A stretch of DNA of 64,000 nucleotides from Bacteroidales bacterium (GTDB taxonomy: Bacteria; Bacteroidota; Bacteroidia; Bacteroidales; F082): assembly GCA_013141455.1 (NCBI GenBank), contig JABFQW010000027.1, positions 39,635 through 103,634 of the forward strand. Direction: 5' to 3'. Positions 7,660-17,303 of the stretch are shown here, piece after piece; position 1 is the stretch's first letter, and every line of letters starts with the position of its first letter. The notes under the pieces were generated by a model. That model saw nothing but the letters and a program-made list of their open reading frames with translations. It did not search any database and was not told the origin of the DNA. The position numbers and the translations under genes are program-made.

Positions 7660-9540
7660 ATGGTCAAAGTATATATCCGTTTGTTTTTCAGGAATTTGAT
7701 GGCAACCTTGCTTTTTGTGGTCTTTGCTTCCTGTGAAGGAAAACAAACGGGTGGGAATGGTTCTACCTTCATCGAAAAAATTGAATCTGTTTTTGAAGAT
7801 GAACTACCGGATGCATATGAACCGTTGAATGCCATGCTGATCATACCGGCAAATCCCGCGCCCGGAGAGGGTTTCCGTATCCTTTCGACAGGTGGAAGCA
7901 ACATCCGTAAGGCGAAGATCATCGTGAACGGTTCCTTAGGTAATTTAGAATCGTTGAATCACACAAGCGGTAACGAATTGCCTTGCTGGCGGATAGATGA
8001 TTTTTCGGGAAGTCCGGCCGGAAAATTCCAGGCCACCCTGATGGTGGATAAAAAGGAGATCAGTACGTTGACATTTGAAATTACAGCCTGGGAGGCAATT
8101 CCCCAAAAAGGCGTTGTCTGGAAAACGACCCGCGGCTGGGATAACGAGATGGAAACGATCTATTCTGCCTGGGTAAATGCCTTGTTTCGGGGCAGTGATG
8201 AGCAGACTTCGTGGCCGGCTCTTCATGAAGTGACTCAAAATAAAGATTGTAATTTTCTATACAACTACCTCTCGTTGGGAGAAGATGATCCCATGAGTAA
8301 AAACAAAGTCATCATGGAACCCGACTGTGCCGATAATCCGTTTTTCCTGCGGGCTTATTTTGCATGGAAATTGGGACTTCCCTTTGGATATCATGTCTGC
8401 GACAGGGGTTATGTCGGGAAAAATCCGGGTACAGGTCAATGGGTCACCAATGAAAGTTCAAGCTCAAAAACCAATACTGTGCTGGCATTCAATTCGTTTT
8501 TACGAAGGATGATGGATGGAGTGCATTCGGGTACCGCACGAACGGCACTCAACAATGAAAATGCGGACTATTATCCCGTTGCGTTAGAAAGAAAATCGTT
8601 GCGTCCGGGTACCATTTACGCTGATCCTTACGGACATACCTTCATTCTTGTAAGCTGGAAAGCACAAACCAAAGACAATCCGGGCGTGCTGCTTGCCGTG
8701 GACGCCCAGCCCGATAAAACCATCGCCATCAAACGGTTCTGGAAAGGAAACTTCCTGTTTAACACGACCGAAGTGGTCGGTGAACCGGGATTCAAGGCCT
8801 TTCGACCGATTAGGTTTGATGATGGAAAATTGGCTTTGATGAAAAACGAGGCACTGAACGAATCAGCCGGGTTTGTGCCTTTTTCGTTACAACAGAAAAA
8901 AATGGAGAGTGAGGTTTTTTATCACAGCATGGAACGGGTCATCAATCCGAAGCCGCTCGATCCGGAGGCCGCCTTGCTGAACCTGATTCAGGCGCTTCAT
9001 GAGCAACTCATGGTTCGGGTAAAATCGGTGGCAAACGGAGAAGCTTATCTTCGTGAACATCCGGGGACGGTGATTCCGATGCCTTCGAACGCGAATGGTA
9101 TTTTTCAAACCGGCGGCCAATGGGAAGATTTCTCGACCCCGAACCGCGATCTACGACTTCTGATTGCCATCGATGCGGTGCTTGGTTTCCCTGACAGGGT
9201 TTCGAAATATCCGGATGATTATAACATATCAAAATCAAACTCCACCGAAGAAATAAAATATAAACTTCAGTCGCTTCTTGAAAAGAAAGTTTCGGAACTT
9301 AGCCTAAGTTATACGCGTTCGGATGGATCAATCCAGGAGCTTTCTTTAGCAGAAATCCTTCAAAGAAGAGAGGCTTTTGAAATGGCGTATAATCCAAATG
9401 ACGGGATCGAAATACGCTGGGGCGCGTCTGAAAACAGCAACGAACGGGCTACCTGCCTTCGACATGCTCCTCCCTACCAGCAAAAAACGATGCAGGCAGT
9501 TCGAAAATGGTTCAGCCAGCGGCTGCATCCGCCTACCTAA
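7660..9540 (+). CDS. Lipoprotein with papain-like Cys/His/Asp pattern
   Basis: A 626-residue lipoprotein (lipobox VFASC, Cys25) that I do not recognise as a named family. Residues about 50-145 look like a beta-sandwich domain. Residues 215-355 show a pattern typical of papain-fold enzymes: Cys223 at the start of a helix (EPDCADNPFFLRAYFAW), His326 at the start of a strand (DPYGHTFILVSW) and Asp348 on the next strand (LLAVDAQPDK). This is the order seen in NlpC/P60 and transglutaminase-like proteins. The C-terminal third is helical. It lies 25 bases after the epimerase gene, so it is probably co-transcribed and works on peptidoglycan peptides or a related substrate in the periplasm. Activity is an inference. 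Confidence 0.65.
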   Translation: MVKVYIRLFFRNLMATLLFVVFASCEGKQTGGNGSTFIEKIESVFEDELPDAYEPLNAMLIIPANPAPGEGFRILSTGGSNIRKAKIIVNGSLGNLESLNHTSGNELPCWRIDDFSGSPAGKFQATLMVDKKEISTLTFEITAWEAIPQKGVVWKTTRGWDNEMETIYSAWVNALFRGSDEQTSWPALHEVTQNKDCNFLYNYLSLGEDDPMSKNKVIMEPDCADNPFFLRAYFAWKLGLPFGYHVCDRGYVGKNPGTGQWVTNESSSSKTNTVLAFNSFLRRMMDGVHSGTARTALNNENADYYPVALERKSLRPGTIYADPYGHTFILVSWKAQTKDNPGVLLAVDAQPDKTIAIKRFWKGNFLFNTTEVVGEPGFKAFRPIRFDDGKLALMKNEALNESAGFVPFSLQQKKMESEVFYHSMERVINPKPLDPEAALLNLIQALHEQLMVRVKSVANGEAYLREHPGTVIPMPSNANGIFQTGGQWEDFSTPNRDLRLLIAIDAVLGFPDRVSKYPDDYNISKSNSTEEIKYKLQSLLEKKVSELSLSYTRSDGSIQELSLAEILQRREAFEMAYNPNDGIEIRWGASENSNERATCLRHAPPYQQKTMQAVRKWFSQRLHPPT

Positions 9541-9549
9541 TAGGTTTGA

Positions 9550-10296
9550 TCAATGCACTTCGTGCGTTCCATCGGGAAGGAAAGTTACGGTTGGAGGCAC
9601 TTTGGCCGTTTCAAACAAATCATAACTCTTTTTGAGGTCGGCCCAAAGGCTGATTTCATCTTTGTATTTCCTGTAACGGTTTGTTAACCCTGAATAGGTT
9701 TTATCATTCAAACGGGCAGGATAAATAGTCAGGTCAATCTGTGTTTGTCCGCTGTTGTAAGCCTCAATACACCACACAAACAGCTCCTTGATCTTATCAT
9801 TGGTAATGGCAAGGCAACCCGAGGACACGCATTCACCATGAATGAAAATGAAATTTCCCAAACGACCTTTCACACCCCTGATGCTGTCGGAAGCGTTCGG
9901 ATAATTGATCTGCATCGACAAATAGTATTTACTGAATGGATTCAGATCGGAGATATGGTAAAAGCCTTCCGGGACCTGAAGATCACGATAACGCCGTTTT
10001 GGCCCGACTTCACCCGAAATTTCACAGATGGGGAATTCTTTAATCAATGCGAAAACAGAGTCGGAGGTGTTTTTGGCCCACAACTCAATCTTTTTCTCAG
10101 TCTTGAAGGCGCGAAGGTATATACGCAGGCTGTCGCGCGAAATAGAATGTTCGGCAAGCGTTTTAACTACGGTTTTCTCTTTGGCAGCATAGGCTTCCCG
10201 AACGCGGGTAAATGCCATCTGCTCTTCTCTGAATGAAGGCGCATTCATCTCTAAGCCCAGGAACAACAAGGGGAAAAGGAAGATCAATAATTTCAT
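9550..10296 (-). CDS. L,D-transpeptidase (YkuD/ErfK family, YafK-like)
   Basis: A 248-residue exported protein (hydrophobic signal peptide, residues 1-17) with the YkuD catalytic motif FIHGECVSSGCLAI: His153 and nucleophile Cys161. The spacing between His and Cys and the segment VPEGFYHI with SDLNPFSKYYLSMQINYPN are those of the YafK/DpaA-like branch, which includes amidases that release Lpp from peptidoglycan as well as crosslinking enzymes. It is convergent with the preceding lipoprotein gene with only 9 bases between stops. Together with its neighbours it makes this region a cell-wall peptide locus. Confidence 0.85.
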   Translation of the reverse strand: MKLLIFLFPLLFLGLEMNAPSFREEQMAFTRVREAYAAKEKTVVKTLAEHSISRDSLRIYLRAFKTEKKIELWAKNTSDSVFALIKEFPICEISGEVGPKRRYRDLQVPEGFYHISDLNPFSKYYLSMQINYPNASDSIRGVKGRLGNFIFIHGECVSSGCLAITNDKIKELFVWCIEAYNSGQTQIDLTIYPARLNDKTYSGLTNRYRKYKDEISLWADLKKSYDLFETAKVPPTVTFLPDGTHEVH

Positions 10297-10318
10297 GAAT
10301 GATTTTAAAATGAAGGCG

Positions 10319-10326
10319 CAAATTTA
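10319..10326 (-). promoter_or_regulatory. -7 box of L,D-transpeptidase gene
   Basis: Minus-strand TAAATTTG matches TAnnTTTG 23 bases before the start codon. Confidence 0.6.
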
Positions 10327-10497
10327 GTATAAAATAGCTCAAAACCGCGGCGCACGACCGGGCTTTTCTCCAATTCCCTCTTAATGTTCGAATTGACAAA
10401 TTGAAAAGAAAGAGCATTGTTGAATTCACCTCTAAAAGTTCTGAAATTGTCAGTGGTGAAGTAGCACGAGCAAAAGAAAGTTACATCCCTCCTGCTG

Positions 10498-11481
10498 TCA
10501 ATCTGTTACGATAAATTTTATCTGATACCAATAGCCACCGGTTTTAATGCGTGCAAAATAAAGCCCGCTCCCACAACGATCAAAATCGATGCTGGCTTTT
10601 GTGTTGTTATCACTGCCTTCCAGTCCGGCTGAATATACAAGGGCACCATTTGAATGATAGATTTCGATGATCGACGGCGTGGCACCGGACAATCCTGAAA
10701 TAACCAGTTTGCCGCGTGACGGATTTGGATAAATTTTCAAATCAGGCGACAAATGTGGCTCAATGCCAACCGGATTATTCGACAGTATGGTAACTTCAGA
10801 TTGCGTGAGTGCCCTGTCGTAAATACGCAGCTTGCCGATATTACCATCGAGGCACTGATTGATACTAAAATCTGACCCTACTACATCCTGTTCCTGGCCC
10901 GCCATCAGTCCATTCGGTTCAATCAACAGTGCCGAAGCATAAACATTTGCTGCCGAAGCCCTCAAAATACCATTTTTATAAAGGAAAGCATCCGTTCCCT
11001 GTCGTACAAATACTACAAAATACCATTGTAGTGCTACAATTGAATCCGTATTTTCGATGTAATAATCATCCTGCAACCACATTTGCCATTGCCCGCCTGG
11101 TCCCGAGATAAATTTCTGATAGTAAAAACCTACATTATCACCACCGCTCTTCAGGCTGTTCTCACCCGAAAGCATGGTGTTGTAATGACTACCACTACCG
11201 GTATGAAACTGATTGAATTTTACCCACATCGCCACACTAAAATCCTGTAACTGATTCATCACAGCATTTGGAATCGAAAGATAGGAAATATCGTCATAAG
11301 GAATTGACAGTGAACCGTTAATGCCCGCGTTTCCGGCAAGTGTGGCATCATACCCATTGCCACTCGAATCGACGGTGCTTTGTTTCAATGAATAATACGC
11401 TGTTAATCCATCGGTTACCTGGCTTATTCCGGTAAATGAAACCCAAAATAAAACCAACATCGTGCTGAATTTTTTTTTCAT
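10498..11481 (-). CDS. T9SS-secreted LamG/concanavalin-like protein
   Basis: About 327 residues from the ATG at 11481; this start is chosen because it gives a clean signal peptide (MKKKFSTML...GISQ) and lies just after a -7 box. The middle (about 25-215) is a LamG-like jelly roll, recognisable from DGLTAYYSLKQSTVDSSGNGYD at the start and GNIGKLRIYDRALTQSE at the end, a carbohydrate- or protein-binding fold. The last 80 residues are a type A C-terminal sorting domain (LKIYPNPSRG... GLYFARI), which directs export through the type IX secretion system and attachment to the surface. No catalytic domain is visible; it may be an adhesin. Confidence 0.85.
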   Translation of the reverse strand: MKKKFSTMLVLFWVSFTGISQVTDGLTAYYSLKQSTVDSSGNGYDATLAGNAGINGSLSIPYDDISYLSIPNAVMNQLQDFSVAMWVKFNQFHTGSGSHYNTMLSGENSLKSGGDNVGFYYQKFISGPGGQWQMWLQDDYYIENTDSIVALQWYFVVFVRQGTDAFLYKNGILRASAANVYASALLIEPNGLMAGQEQDVVGSDFSINQCLDGNIGKLRIYDRALTQSEVTILSNNPVGIEPHLSPDLKIYPNPSRGKLVISGLSGATPSIIEIYHSNGALVYSAGLEGSDNNTKASIDFDRCGSGLYFARIKTGGYWYQIKFIVTD

Positions 11482-11505
11482 GGCTTTCAGTTTTAAGATG
11501 AAGGT

Positions 11506-11513
11506 CAAAGATA
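11506..11513 (-). promoter_or_regulatory. -7 box of LamG gene
   Basis: Minus-strand TATCTTTG, a full consensus match 25 bases before the chosen start; TTGAC lies about 18 bases further upstream in a suitable -33 position. Confidence 0.6.
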
Positions 11514-11790
11514 AGAAAACTACAAATTTTGTCAAGTAAATAGTTCATATTGAGTAACTAACAAATAGTTGTATGAAAATAAACCGGTTCGGACTCATAT
11601 AATAATGATCATATATTCAGGTAAACCGATAGTTGATGAATACGATTCTTTGCCAATATTTTTTACGAAACTCATCTACTTTAAAAATTGTTTATTATTG
11701 TACATCTTATGTGGGATCCTGAGACCACTTAAATATAACGGGGTGTAACCGAAAAGCCTTATGAGTAGGGAAATCTTAAATTAATTCATT
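11514..11790. other. Spacer between divergent genes
   Basis: AT-rich stretch without a gene that I can support. No clear promoter box was found for the rightward membrane protein; TATTATTG near 11690 is a one-mismatch candidate. Confidence 0.4.
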
Positions 11791-12213
11791 ATGGAAACAA
11801 ACAAAATTTTGCGTGGCGGAATTGCCGGCGGTGTGGCTTTCTTTTTGCTTGGATGGTTAATTTACGGAGTGCTGTTAATGGATTATACCACAGCCAACTT
11901 CAACCAATGTGCTGCCAGACCCATGGAAGAAATGGTTTGGTGGGCGATGATGTTATCGAACCTTGCCTTCGGGTTCATGCTATCAATCATATTCAGTTGG
12001 TCGAACACCACGGGTATGATGGCCGGTGCAAAAGTTGCAGGGATCATTGGATTATTCGTATCTGTCTCGATGGATTTCAGTGTTTATTCGATGAGCACTA
12101 TGTTTTCCTCTTTTTCTACCGTATTCGTCGACATACTTGCTTATACCATTATGTCGGTCATTTCCGGAGCAATTATTGCGCTGGCAATGGGTATGGGAAA
12201 GAAACAGGTTTAA
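11791..12213 (+). CDS. Four-helix membrane protein, unknown
   Basis: A 140-residue integral membrane protein with four hydrophobic segments (about 8-30, 48-70, 78-100, 112-135). It begins METNKILRGGIAGGVAFFLLGWL and has a GVLLMDY motif after helix 1, reminiscent of small DUF-type membrane proteins common in Bacteroidota. Methionine-rich helices and several Ser/Thr in membrane segments are notable. Function unknown; it stands alone. Confidence 0.7.
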   Translation: METNKILRGGIAGGVAFFLLGWLIYGVLLMDYTTANFNQCAARPMEEMVWWAMMLSNLAFGFMLSIIFSWSNTTGMMAGAKVAGIIGLFVSVSMDFSVYSMSTMFSSFSTVFVDILAYTIMSVISGAIIALAMGMGKKQV

Positions 12214-12690
12214 CCCAAATTTGTATTACTTATCCGGGTAAATATCTGCTCACCTGATATTATTCCCGATTCTTCACTACTAAATCAGGTAATTCCAAAT
12301 TGTCTGACATGATTTGGATTGTCGTGAAAAGCCGTTTCTTTCAAGTAGGATTTGTTGATGTTGAATCAGTCTATTCACTGCCTTTTTCTGAATAATATCG
12401 GTCTAAATCGATGTAATCTATACAACCTTGTTATTTAAAAAAAGAGCGGCCAATTATTAAAAAGAAAAAACAACCCGGCGCAATCAATAGCAGATTCAAT
12501 TGTGGTTGGAATGTGGATTATGGTGTTTCATTTTGTGCATTAGAAGTGATACAAAGCCGATTGGATAATATGATTGAAACGGTAACGAACCTTATCACAA
12601 ACCCCTGGCAGTTAAAGTAAATAATCAAAACAACAACAGTGATTTGGAATTAAAATTTAACTTCGCCAAAATTCGAAATTTAAGTAAATA
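12214..12690. other. 477-base gene-free stretch
   Basis: AT-rich and without a supported gene. A weak inverted repeat ACCTGAT/ATCAGGT (12252-12258 and 12284-12290) lies after the membrane protein gene and could be part of a terminator. TAACTTCG at 12658-12665 is one base from the -7 consensus and may serve the next gene. Confidence 0.4.
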
Positions 12691-13836
12691 ATGGGGAAGA
12701 AACTAATAGCAATCATGTTGATTGCGATTGCAATAAAATTTGTTTATTTCTTTTTTGCTTTAACTATTTCAGAGTTAAATGGCGGATATAATGCGAATAA
12801 TAGTGAAAGTGATTTTTTTTCATTGTTTAAAAGAAATGATTCAGGGTGGTATCAGATTGCTGCAGAACAAGGCTATCCAAAAATTTCTGATCCCATAGAT
12901 TTGGGTTATAGCGATGGTAAGTATTATAAACAAAGTGTCTGGGCGTTTTTCCCTCTATACCCGATATTAATACGACAAACTGAAAATTTGCTAAATATCG
13001 GATTTCCGCCAGCCGCATTTTTTCTATCGATAATTTTTTCCATAAGCTGCTTCATTGCCTTTTATCTACTTTGCATTAGAATTTTCAAAATCAATGAAAA
13101 AGATAGTTTTATCTATACCCTGTTTTTCATTCTTTCACCATTTCACTATTACTATTCGATGTATTATACCGAGGCTATATTTTTCACATTTCTTGGCTTT
13201 TCATTTTTATCGATTCATATTAAGAAGTATTGGCTGACAGGAATTTTAATTATACCACTGACATTAATCAGGCCGAATGGGATTGCATGTCTGATTCCAC
13301 TTTTCGTTTACTATATAGAAATTGAAGGCGGCTTCAATAAGTTCTATTCAGGTTTCAAAACATTCGATCTGAAAAAAAACATTCAGGTATTGTGGTTTTT
13401 AACAGCACCGGTGGCATTTGGCATATATTGTATTTATCAAAAATACATGACTGGTTATTACTTTGCTTTTGCGATAGCTCAGGCAGGTTGGTATAAAGAA
13501 TTCATGTTTCCCCTTTTAGCCTTATTCAGAAGGGGTGATTTTGCCACACAGTTTAACTCTGTTTACACTATTGTTTTTATGATTTTCAGTATTATTGCCT
13601 GGAAAAAATTTCCTCTTAGTATGAACATTTTGATCTGGATTAGTATTTTACTTCCTATGGCCTCAGGTTCTGCTCTTTCTATGCCACGATTTATATCAAC
13701 CATATTTCCGATGACCATTTACTTTACCTCCTTTTGTATTAAAACAAGAATGCGGTATTTGTTTTTATTTTTAGCCTTCTCACTTCAGCTTCTCACTTTT
13801 TACCCCTGGTTGATAGGCGCCCCAATCAGTTTTTAG
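12691..13836 (+). CDS. PIG-V-like mannosyltransferase family membrane protein
   Basis: A 381-residue polytopic membrane protein with about nine hydrophobic segments. Its N-terminal lumenal/periplasmic loop carries RNDSGWYQIAAEQGYP and the motif FFPLYPILIR; further on SPFHYYYSMYYTEAIFF and LIRPNGI. This series matches GT-C fold glycosyltransferases related to PIG-V (GPI mannosyltransferase II), with the loop acidic residues as candidate catalytic bases. In bacteria such enzymes use polyprenyl-linked sugars outside the membrane. Substrate is unknown; gene is isolated. AT-richer than its neighbours. Confidence 0.65.
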   Translation: MGKKLIAIMLIAIAIKFVYFFFALTISELNGGYNANNSESDFFSLFKRNDSGWYQIAAEQGYPKISDPIDLGYSDGKYYKQSVWAFFPLYPILIRQTENLLNIGFPPAAFFLSIIFSISCFIAFYLLCIRIFKINEKDSFIYTLFFILSPFHYYYSMYYTEAIFFTFLGFSFLSIHIKKYWLTGILIIPLTLIRPNGIACLIPLFVYYIEIEGGFNKFYSGFKTFDLKKNIQVLWFLTAPVAFGIYCIYQKYMTGYYFAFAIAQAGWYKEFMFPLLALFRRGDFATQFNSVYTIVFMIFSIIAWKKFPLSMNILIWISILLPMASGSALSMPRFISTIFPMTIYFTSFCIKTRMRYLFLFLAFSLQLLTFYPWLIGAPISF

Positions 13837-14144
13837 TAAAATATCGCTGTTTTCATGCATATAAGCTGTCTCTTGAGAATAAAATTATGAATGCTTGATC
13901 ATCAATAGTTAAACCAAGATCATGCAATGTATTTACAAAGCATATCCGGTAATAATAATGTAAATCGACAGGTTTGTTGAATTTCAATCATTTGCTAAGG
14001 CTTGATTAACCTGAAAAATCAGATGACCATCTACTCATGGCCTGCTATTGATTTTTGGATTAACAAAATTCCACCACCCTATACTTACGAAAGAATTACG
14101 ATTTTTAAAACTAATTTTGTCGGGTTAACCTTTCCCAAATTTAT
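13837..14144. other. 308-base spacer
   Basis: No gene is seen. The only signal is the -7 box at 14112-14119 for the AraC gene. Confidence 0.5.
14112..14119 (+). promoter_or_regulatory. -7 box of AraC-family gene
   Basis: TAATTTTG matches TAnnTTTG, 25 bases before the ATG. Confidence 0.6.
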
Positions 14145-14987
14145 ATGAATAGTTATCAGGTCAGAATCAATAAAGTCCTATCGCACATCGATTTTCATCT
14201 TGATGAAAAACAGGATTTGAATAGTCTGGCCGAAATGGCTTTTCTATCAAAGTTTCATTTCCATCGAATCATGAGTTCATACTTAGGTGAACCCCTTGCT
14301 GTTTATATTAACCGGATCAAACTCGAAAAAGCGGCAATTTTGCTAAAATATTCCGATAACCCTATTGAGAAAATTGCTTATACAATTGGTTATGAGTCTC
14401 CTACATCGTTTACAAAAAGTTTCAAAAAAGCATTCAAAGTATCGCCCACCGATTTTAAAAGAAATAATGCGGGTAATTTTACCATTAAACCGAAATTAAA
14501 AGCTGTTAAACAGTTTGATCTATCATCCGAAATCCGACAAATCAAACCATTTAAAGCATTGACCTATCAGGTAAAAGGAAAAGTAGGCGATGAAAAAACC
14601 TATGAAGGCTGGGCCGGGTTAGTATCCTTTTCTTCCGAAAACTGTTTGATTGATGCACTTACCAAATATATAGCCGTGCATTGGGACGATCCAACAATAA
14701 CAAAAGAACATAATTTGAGGTACGATGCCTGTATTTCGATCAATAAGGAATTAAATCAAACGGGAAAATTCACATTAAAACAATTCCCTGGCGGGAAATA
14801 TCTATGTGTTTCGTATCAAGGCGATTATATGTTTTTGCCTGATGTATATAACCAAATATTTAAAACCTATATTTTTAAGCATAATTTCCGCCTTAGAGAA
14901 GAACCTGTTTTCGAAGAATTGTTAAACAGTATCAATGACACTCCCAAAAAAAAATTAGTGACGGTAATTCATATTCCGATTGAATAA
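14145..14987 (+). CDS. AraC regulator with GyrI-like ligand domain
   Basis: A 280-residue regulator. Residues 8-108 form an N-terminal AraC double helix-turn-helix (LNSLAEMAFLSKFHFHRIM and the second motif IEKIAYTIGYESPTSFTKSF). Residues about 118-280 are a GyrI/BacR-like effector-binding domain, ending in the family pattern of strands. This Rob-like arrangement often senses small amphipathic molecules and controls efflux or detoxification. The genes just downstream on the same strand encode two oxidoreductases and an RND efflux system, which are the natural candidates for its targets. Confidence 0.85.
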   Translation: MNSYQVRINKVLSHIDFHLDEKQDLNSLAEMAFLSKFHFHRIMSSYLGEPLAVYINRIKLEKAAILLKYSDNPIEKIAYTIGYESPTSFTKSFKKAFKVSPTDFKRNNAGNFTIKPKLKAVKQFDLSSEIRQIKPFKALTYQVKGKVGDEKTYEGWAGLVSFSSENCLIDALTKYIAVHWDDPTITKEHNLRYDACISINKELNQTGKFTLKQFPGGKYLCVSYQGDYMFLPDVYNQIFKTYIFKHNFRLREEPVFEELLNSINDTPKKKLVTVIHIPIE

Positions 14988-15077
14988 TCAAAGCACCTCC
15001 CCCGTTTTGTAGCAAAGCCATTTACACTCGAATCAAAACATAGCAAGACTGGACAGGTAAACCATAAACCTGCCTTA

Positions 15078-15085
15078 TACTTTTG
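15078..15085 (+). promoter_or_regulatory. -7 box upstream of oxidoreductase pair
   Basis: TACTTTTG matches TAnnTTTG, 36 bases before the ATG at 15122. Confidence 0.6.
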
Positions 15086-15121
15086 TGTCATAATATGAAC
15101 GGTTTAAAAAATACCTAAACT

Positions 15122-16129
15122 ATGAACACAAGCATGAAAGCTTTACAAATAACAGGCTATGGAACAATGCAGGATAACCTCTGCATCCGGAATATCCAAT
15201 TACCCGAAATAACTGATGATGAGGTGTTGATTGAAATATATGCCGCGAGTCTGAACCCACACGATTATAAAACTATTCAGGGCAAATTCAGAAAAATGGA
15301 GAAGCTTACCTTTCCAGCCCAAATCGGTGGTGACGCGAGTGGAGTAATAATAAAGAAAGGGAAAAATGTAAAGGGCTTTAAAACGGGCGATGAAGTTTTT
15401 GGTATTGTTCATGGGTCGGTTGCTGAATACGGCAAAACCATTGAGGCACATATTGTTAAGAAACCAGCAAATATTACACATTTCGAAGCCTCGGGTTTTC
15501 CGATTGTCGGAATGACTACCATACAGGCTTTTGAATACGCTAAGATTAAACCTGGAGACAAAGTTTTCATTCACGCAGGCTCCGGTGGCATTGGCTCATT
15601 TGCCATACAATATGCTAAAAATAAAGGCGCTTTCGTATATACAACAACAAGTACAAATAATGTTGACTTAGTGCGCCGATTAGGCGCTGATGTGGTTATC
15701 AATTACAAAAAGGAGAATTATATGAATGTGGCAAAAGATATAGACATTGTTTATGACACCCTTGGAGAACAATACACCTTTGATGCTTTTAAAATAATTA
15801 AAAACGGCGGAAGTGTTGTAAGCATCTTACCTTCCGAAATCAATAAAGAAGTTGCCACTGAATTAGGATTACCATCTTTTGTGAAATTTATTTTTTCACT
15901 CAGATCAGGTAAAATTGAAAGACTAAGAAGAATAAAAAACGTCTTTTACAAATTTCTGTTCCTTAAAGTAAATCGTACTGAAAATCTCCTTGAAATCAGC
16001 CAGTTAGCCGAACAACATAAAATAAAGGCTGTTATTGATAAAGTATTTGATTTTGAAGAATCAATTGCCGCATTTCAGTATTTATCAACGGGAAGAGCAA
16101 AAGGTAAGGTTATCATAAAAATAAAATAA
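15122..16129 (+). CDS. NADP-dependent quinone oxidoreductase-like MDR protein
   Basis: A 335-residue medium-chain dehydrogenase/reductase of the zinc-free quinone reductase branch. The GroES-like N-terminal half has LNPHDYKTIQGKFR and PAQIGGDASGVI; the Rossmann half has the NADP loop HAGSGGIGSFAIQYAK and the end HRTGKAKGKVII-type pattern (STGRAKGKVIIKI). The catalytic zinc ligands of alcohol dehydrogenases are absent. An internal ATG at 15134 is an alternative start. It precedes the SDR gene by seven bases, so the two are probably one operon reducing carbonyl or quinone compounds. Confidence 0.85.
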   Translation: MNTSMKALQITGYGTMQDNLCIRNIQLPEITDDEVLIEIYAASLNPHDYKTIQGKFRKMEKLTFPAQIGGDASGVIIKKGKNVKGFKTGDEVFGIVHGSVAEYGKTIEAHIVKKPANITHFEASGFPIVGMTTIQAFEYAKIKPGDKVFIHAGSGGIGSFAIQYAKNKGAFVYTTTSTNNVDLVRRLGADVVINYKKENYMNVAKDIDIVYDTLGEQYTFDAFKIIKNGGSVVSILPSEINKEVATELGLPSFVKFIFSLRSGKIERLRRIKNVFYKFLFLKVNRTENLLEISQLAEQHKIKAVIDKVFDFEESIAAFQYLSTGRAKGKVIIKIK

Positions 16130-16136
16130 CAAAACG

Positions 16137-17180
16137 ATGCAAAAGAAAAACATACTAATCACCGGAGTTTCATCAGGCATTGGGTATTCAATTGCTGAGA
16201 CAATGATTCAAAACGGATATTTTGTATTTGGAACCGTTCGTAAAGTTGAGGATGCCGAAAGTTTAAAAATGAAACTTGGAAATGGGTTTTACCCACTTAT
16301 TGTTGATATTACAGATTATAAATCCATTGAATGTGCTGTTGAAGTTGTTAAAGATGTTATATCAGAAAATGGATTAACGGCTTTAATAAACAACTCAGGT
16401 ATAGTAGTAAGCGGACCTTTAAAACATATCAATAGTAACGATTTTGAATACCAGTTCCGGGTAAATGTTTTCGGACTTCTAAAAATGACACAGGCATTGT
16501 TACCATTACTTGGCGGAGATCTGTCCACAAATATAAAAGCCGGAAAAATAATAAATATAAATTCTGTTTCCGGTTTGTTGACACTCCCTTTCATTGTTCC
16601 GTACAGCGCTTCAAAATATGCTGTCGAAAGTTTGACAGATGGCTTGCGGCGAGAATTGGCAATTTATGGGATAAGCGTTACATCCATCCATCCCGGTGCC
16701 GTTAAAACTCCAATCTGGCAGAAAGAAAAAGATAAGATAAATTCATTTCATGATACTGATTATGAGATGTTTGAAGCTTATAGTAAACATCAGATTGCAT
16801 TAGCCGAGAAAGATGGTATTGATGCACTTGTTATTGCAAAAACTGTAAATGATATTGTTGAAGGCAGAAAGCGAAAGCCAGGTTACATACTGATGAAACA
16901 TGACTTTGCTTTTAGAATAATGCTCATGCTACCTAAAACATTACAGGACAATATAGTGATGAAAATGATGTATGCAAAAACAAAAATTAGCCTTTCGGAT
17001 GAATTAAAAAGAGGCTGGTTTATTGTATCAAACATCATTCCGCCAATCGGATTTTACCTTTATTTCAGGCATAGAAAACAATATCCCAATAAAGCGCAAT
17101 CGGCGCTTAAAGGTGCAATAATCGGGATTCCGGTAGGAATTGTAATGAAATACATCTTCGATAATTTCATTTTCAGTTAA
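16137..17180 (+). CDS. Short-chain dehydrogenase/reductase
   Basis: A 347-residue SDR. The cofactor motif TGVSSGIG starts at residue 8, the structural NNSG motif lies near residue 86, and the catalytic Ser-Tyr-Lys is seen in INSVSG and YSASK. The last 90 residues extend the usual 250-residue SDR core and end with a hydrophobic segment (IIGIPVGIVMKYIF), which suggests membrane association. It follows the MDR gene closely. Substrate unknown; such pairs often act on reactive carbonyls. Confidence 0.85.
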   Translation: MQKKNILITGVSSGIGYSIAETMIQNGYFVFGTVRKVEDAESLKMKLGNGFYPLIVDITDYKSIECAVEVVKDVISENGLTALINNSGIVVSGPLKHINSNDFEYQFRVNVFGLLKMTQALLPLLGGDLSTNIKAGKIININSVSGLLTLPFIVPYSASKYAVESLTDGLRRELAIYGISVTSIHPGAVKTPIWQKEKDKINSFHDTDYEMFEAYSKHQIALAEKDGIDALVIAKTVNDIVEGRKRKPGYILMKHDFAFRIMLMLPKTLQDNIVMKMMYAKTKISLSDELKRGWFIVSNIIPPIGFYLYFRHRKQYPNKAQSALKGAIIGIPVGIVMKYIFDNFIFS

Positions 17181-17303
17181 TACTTGTATATCAACATTTT
17201 ACAACTTTGATCACCATAGAAATGACTAACTCCGTAAAAAAATACTCCTGTCATTTCACTTAGGTTCAACATACAATTTTACTAACAAAACAAATAATTA
17301 CTT

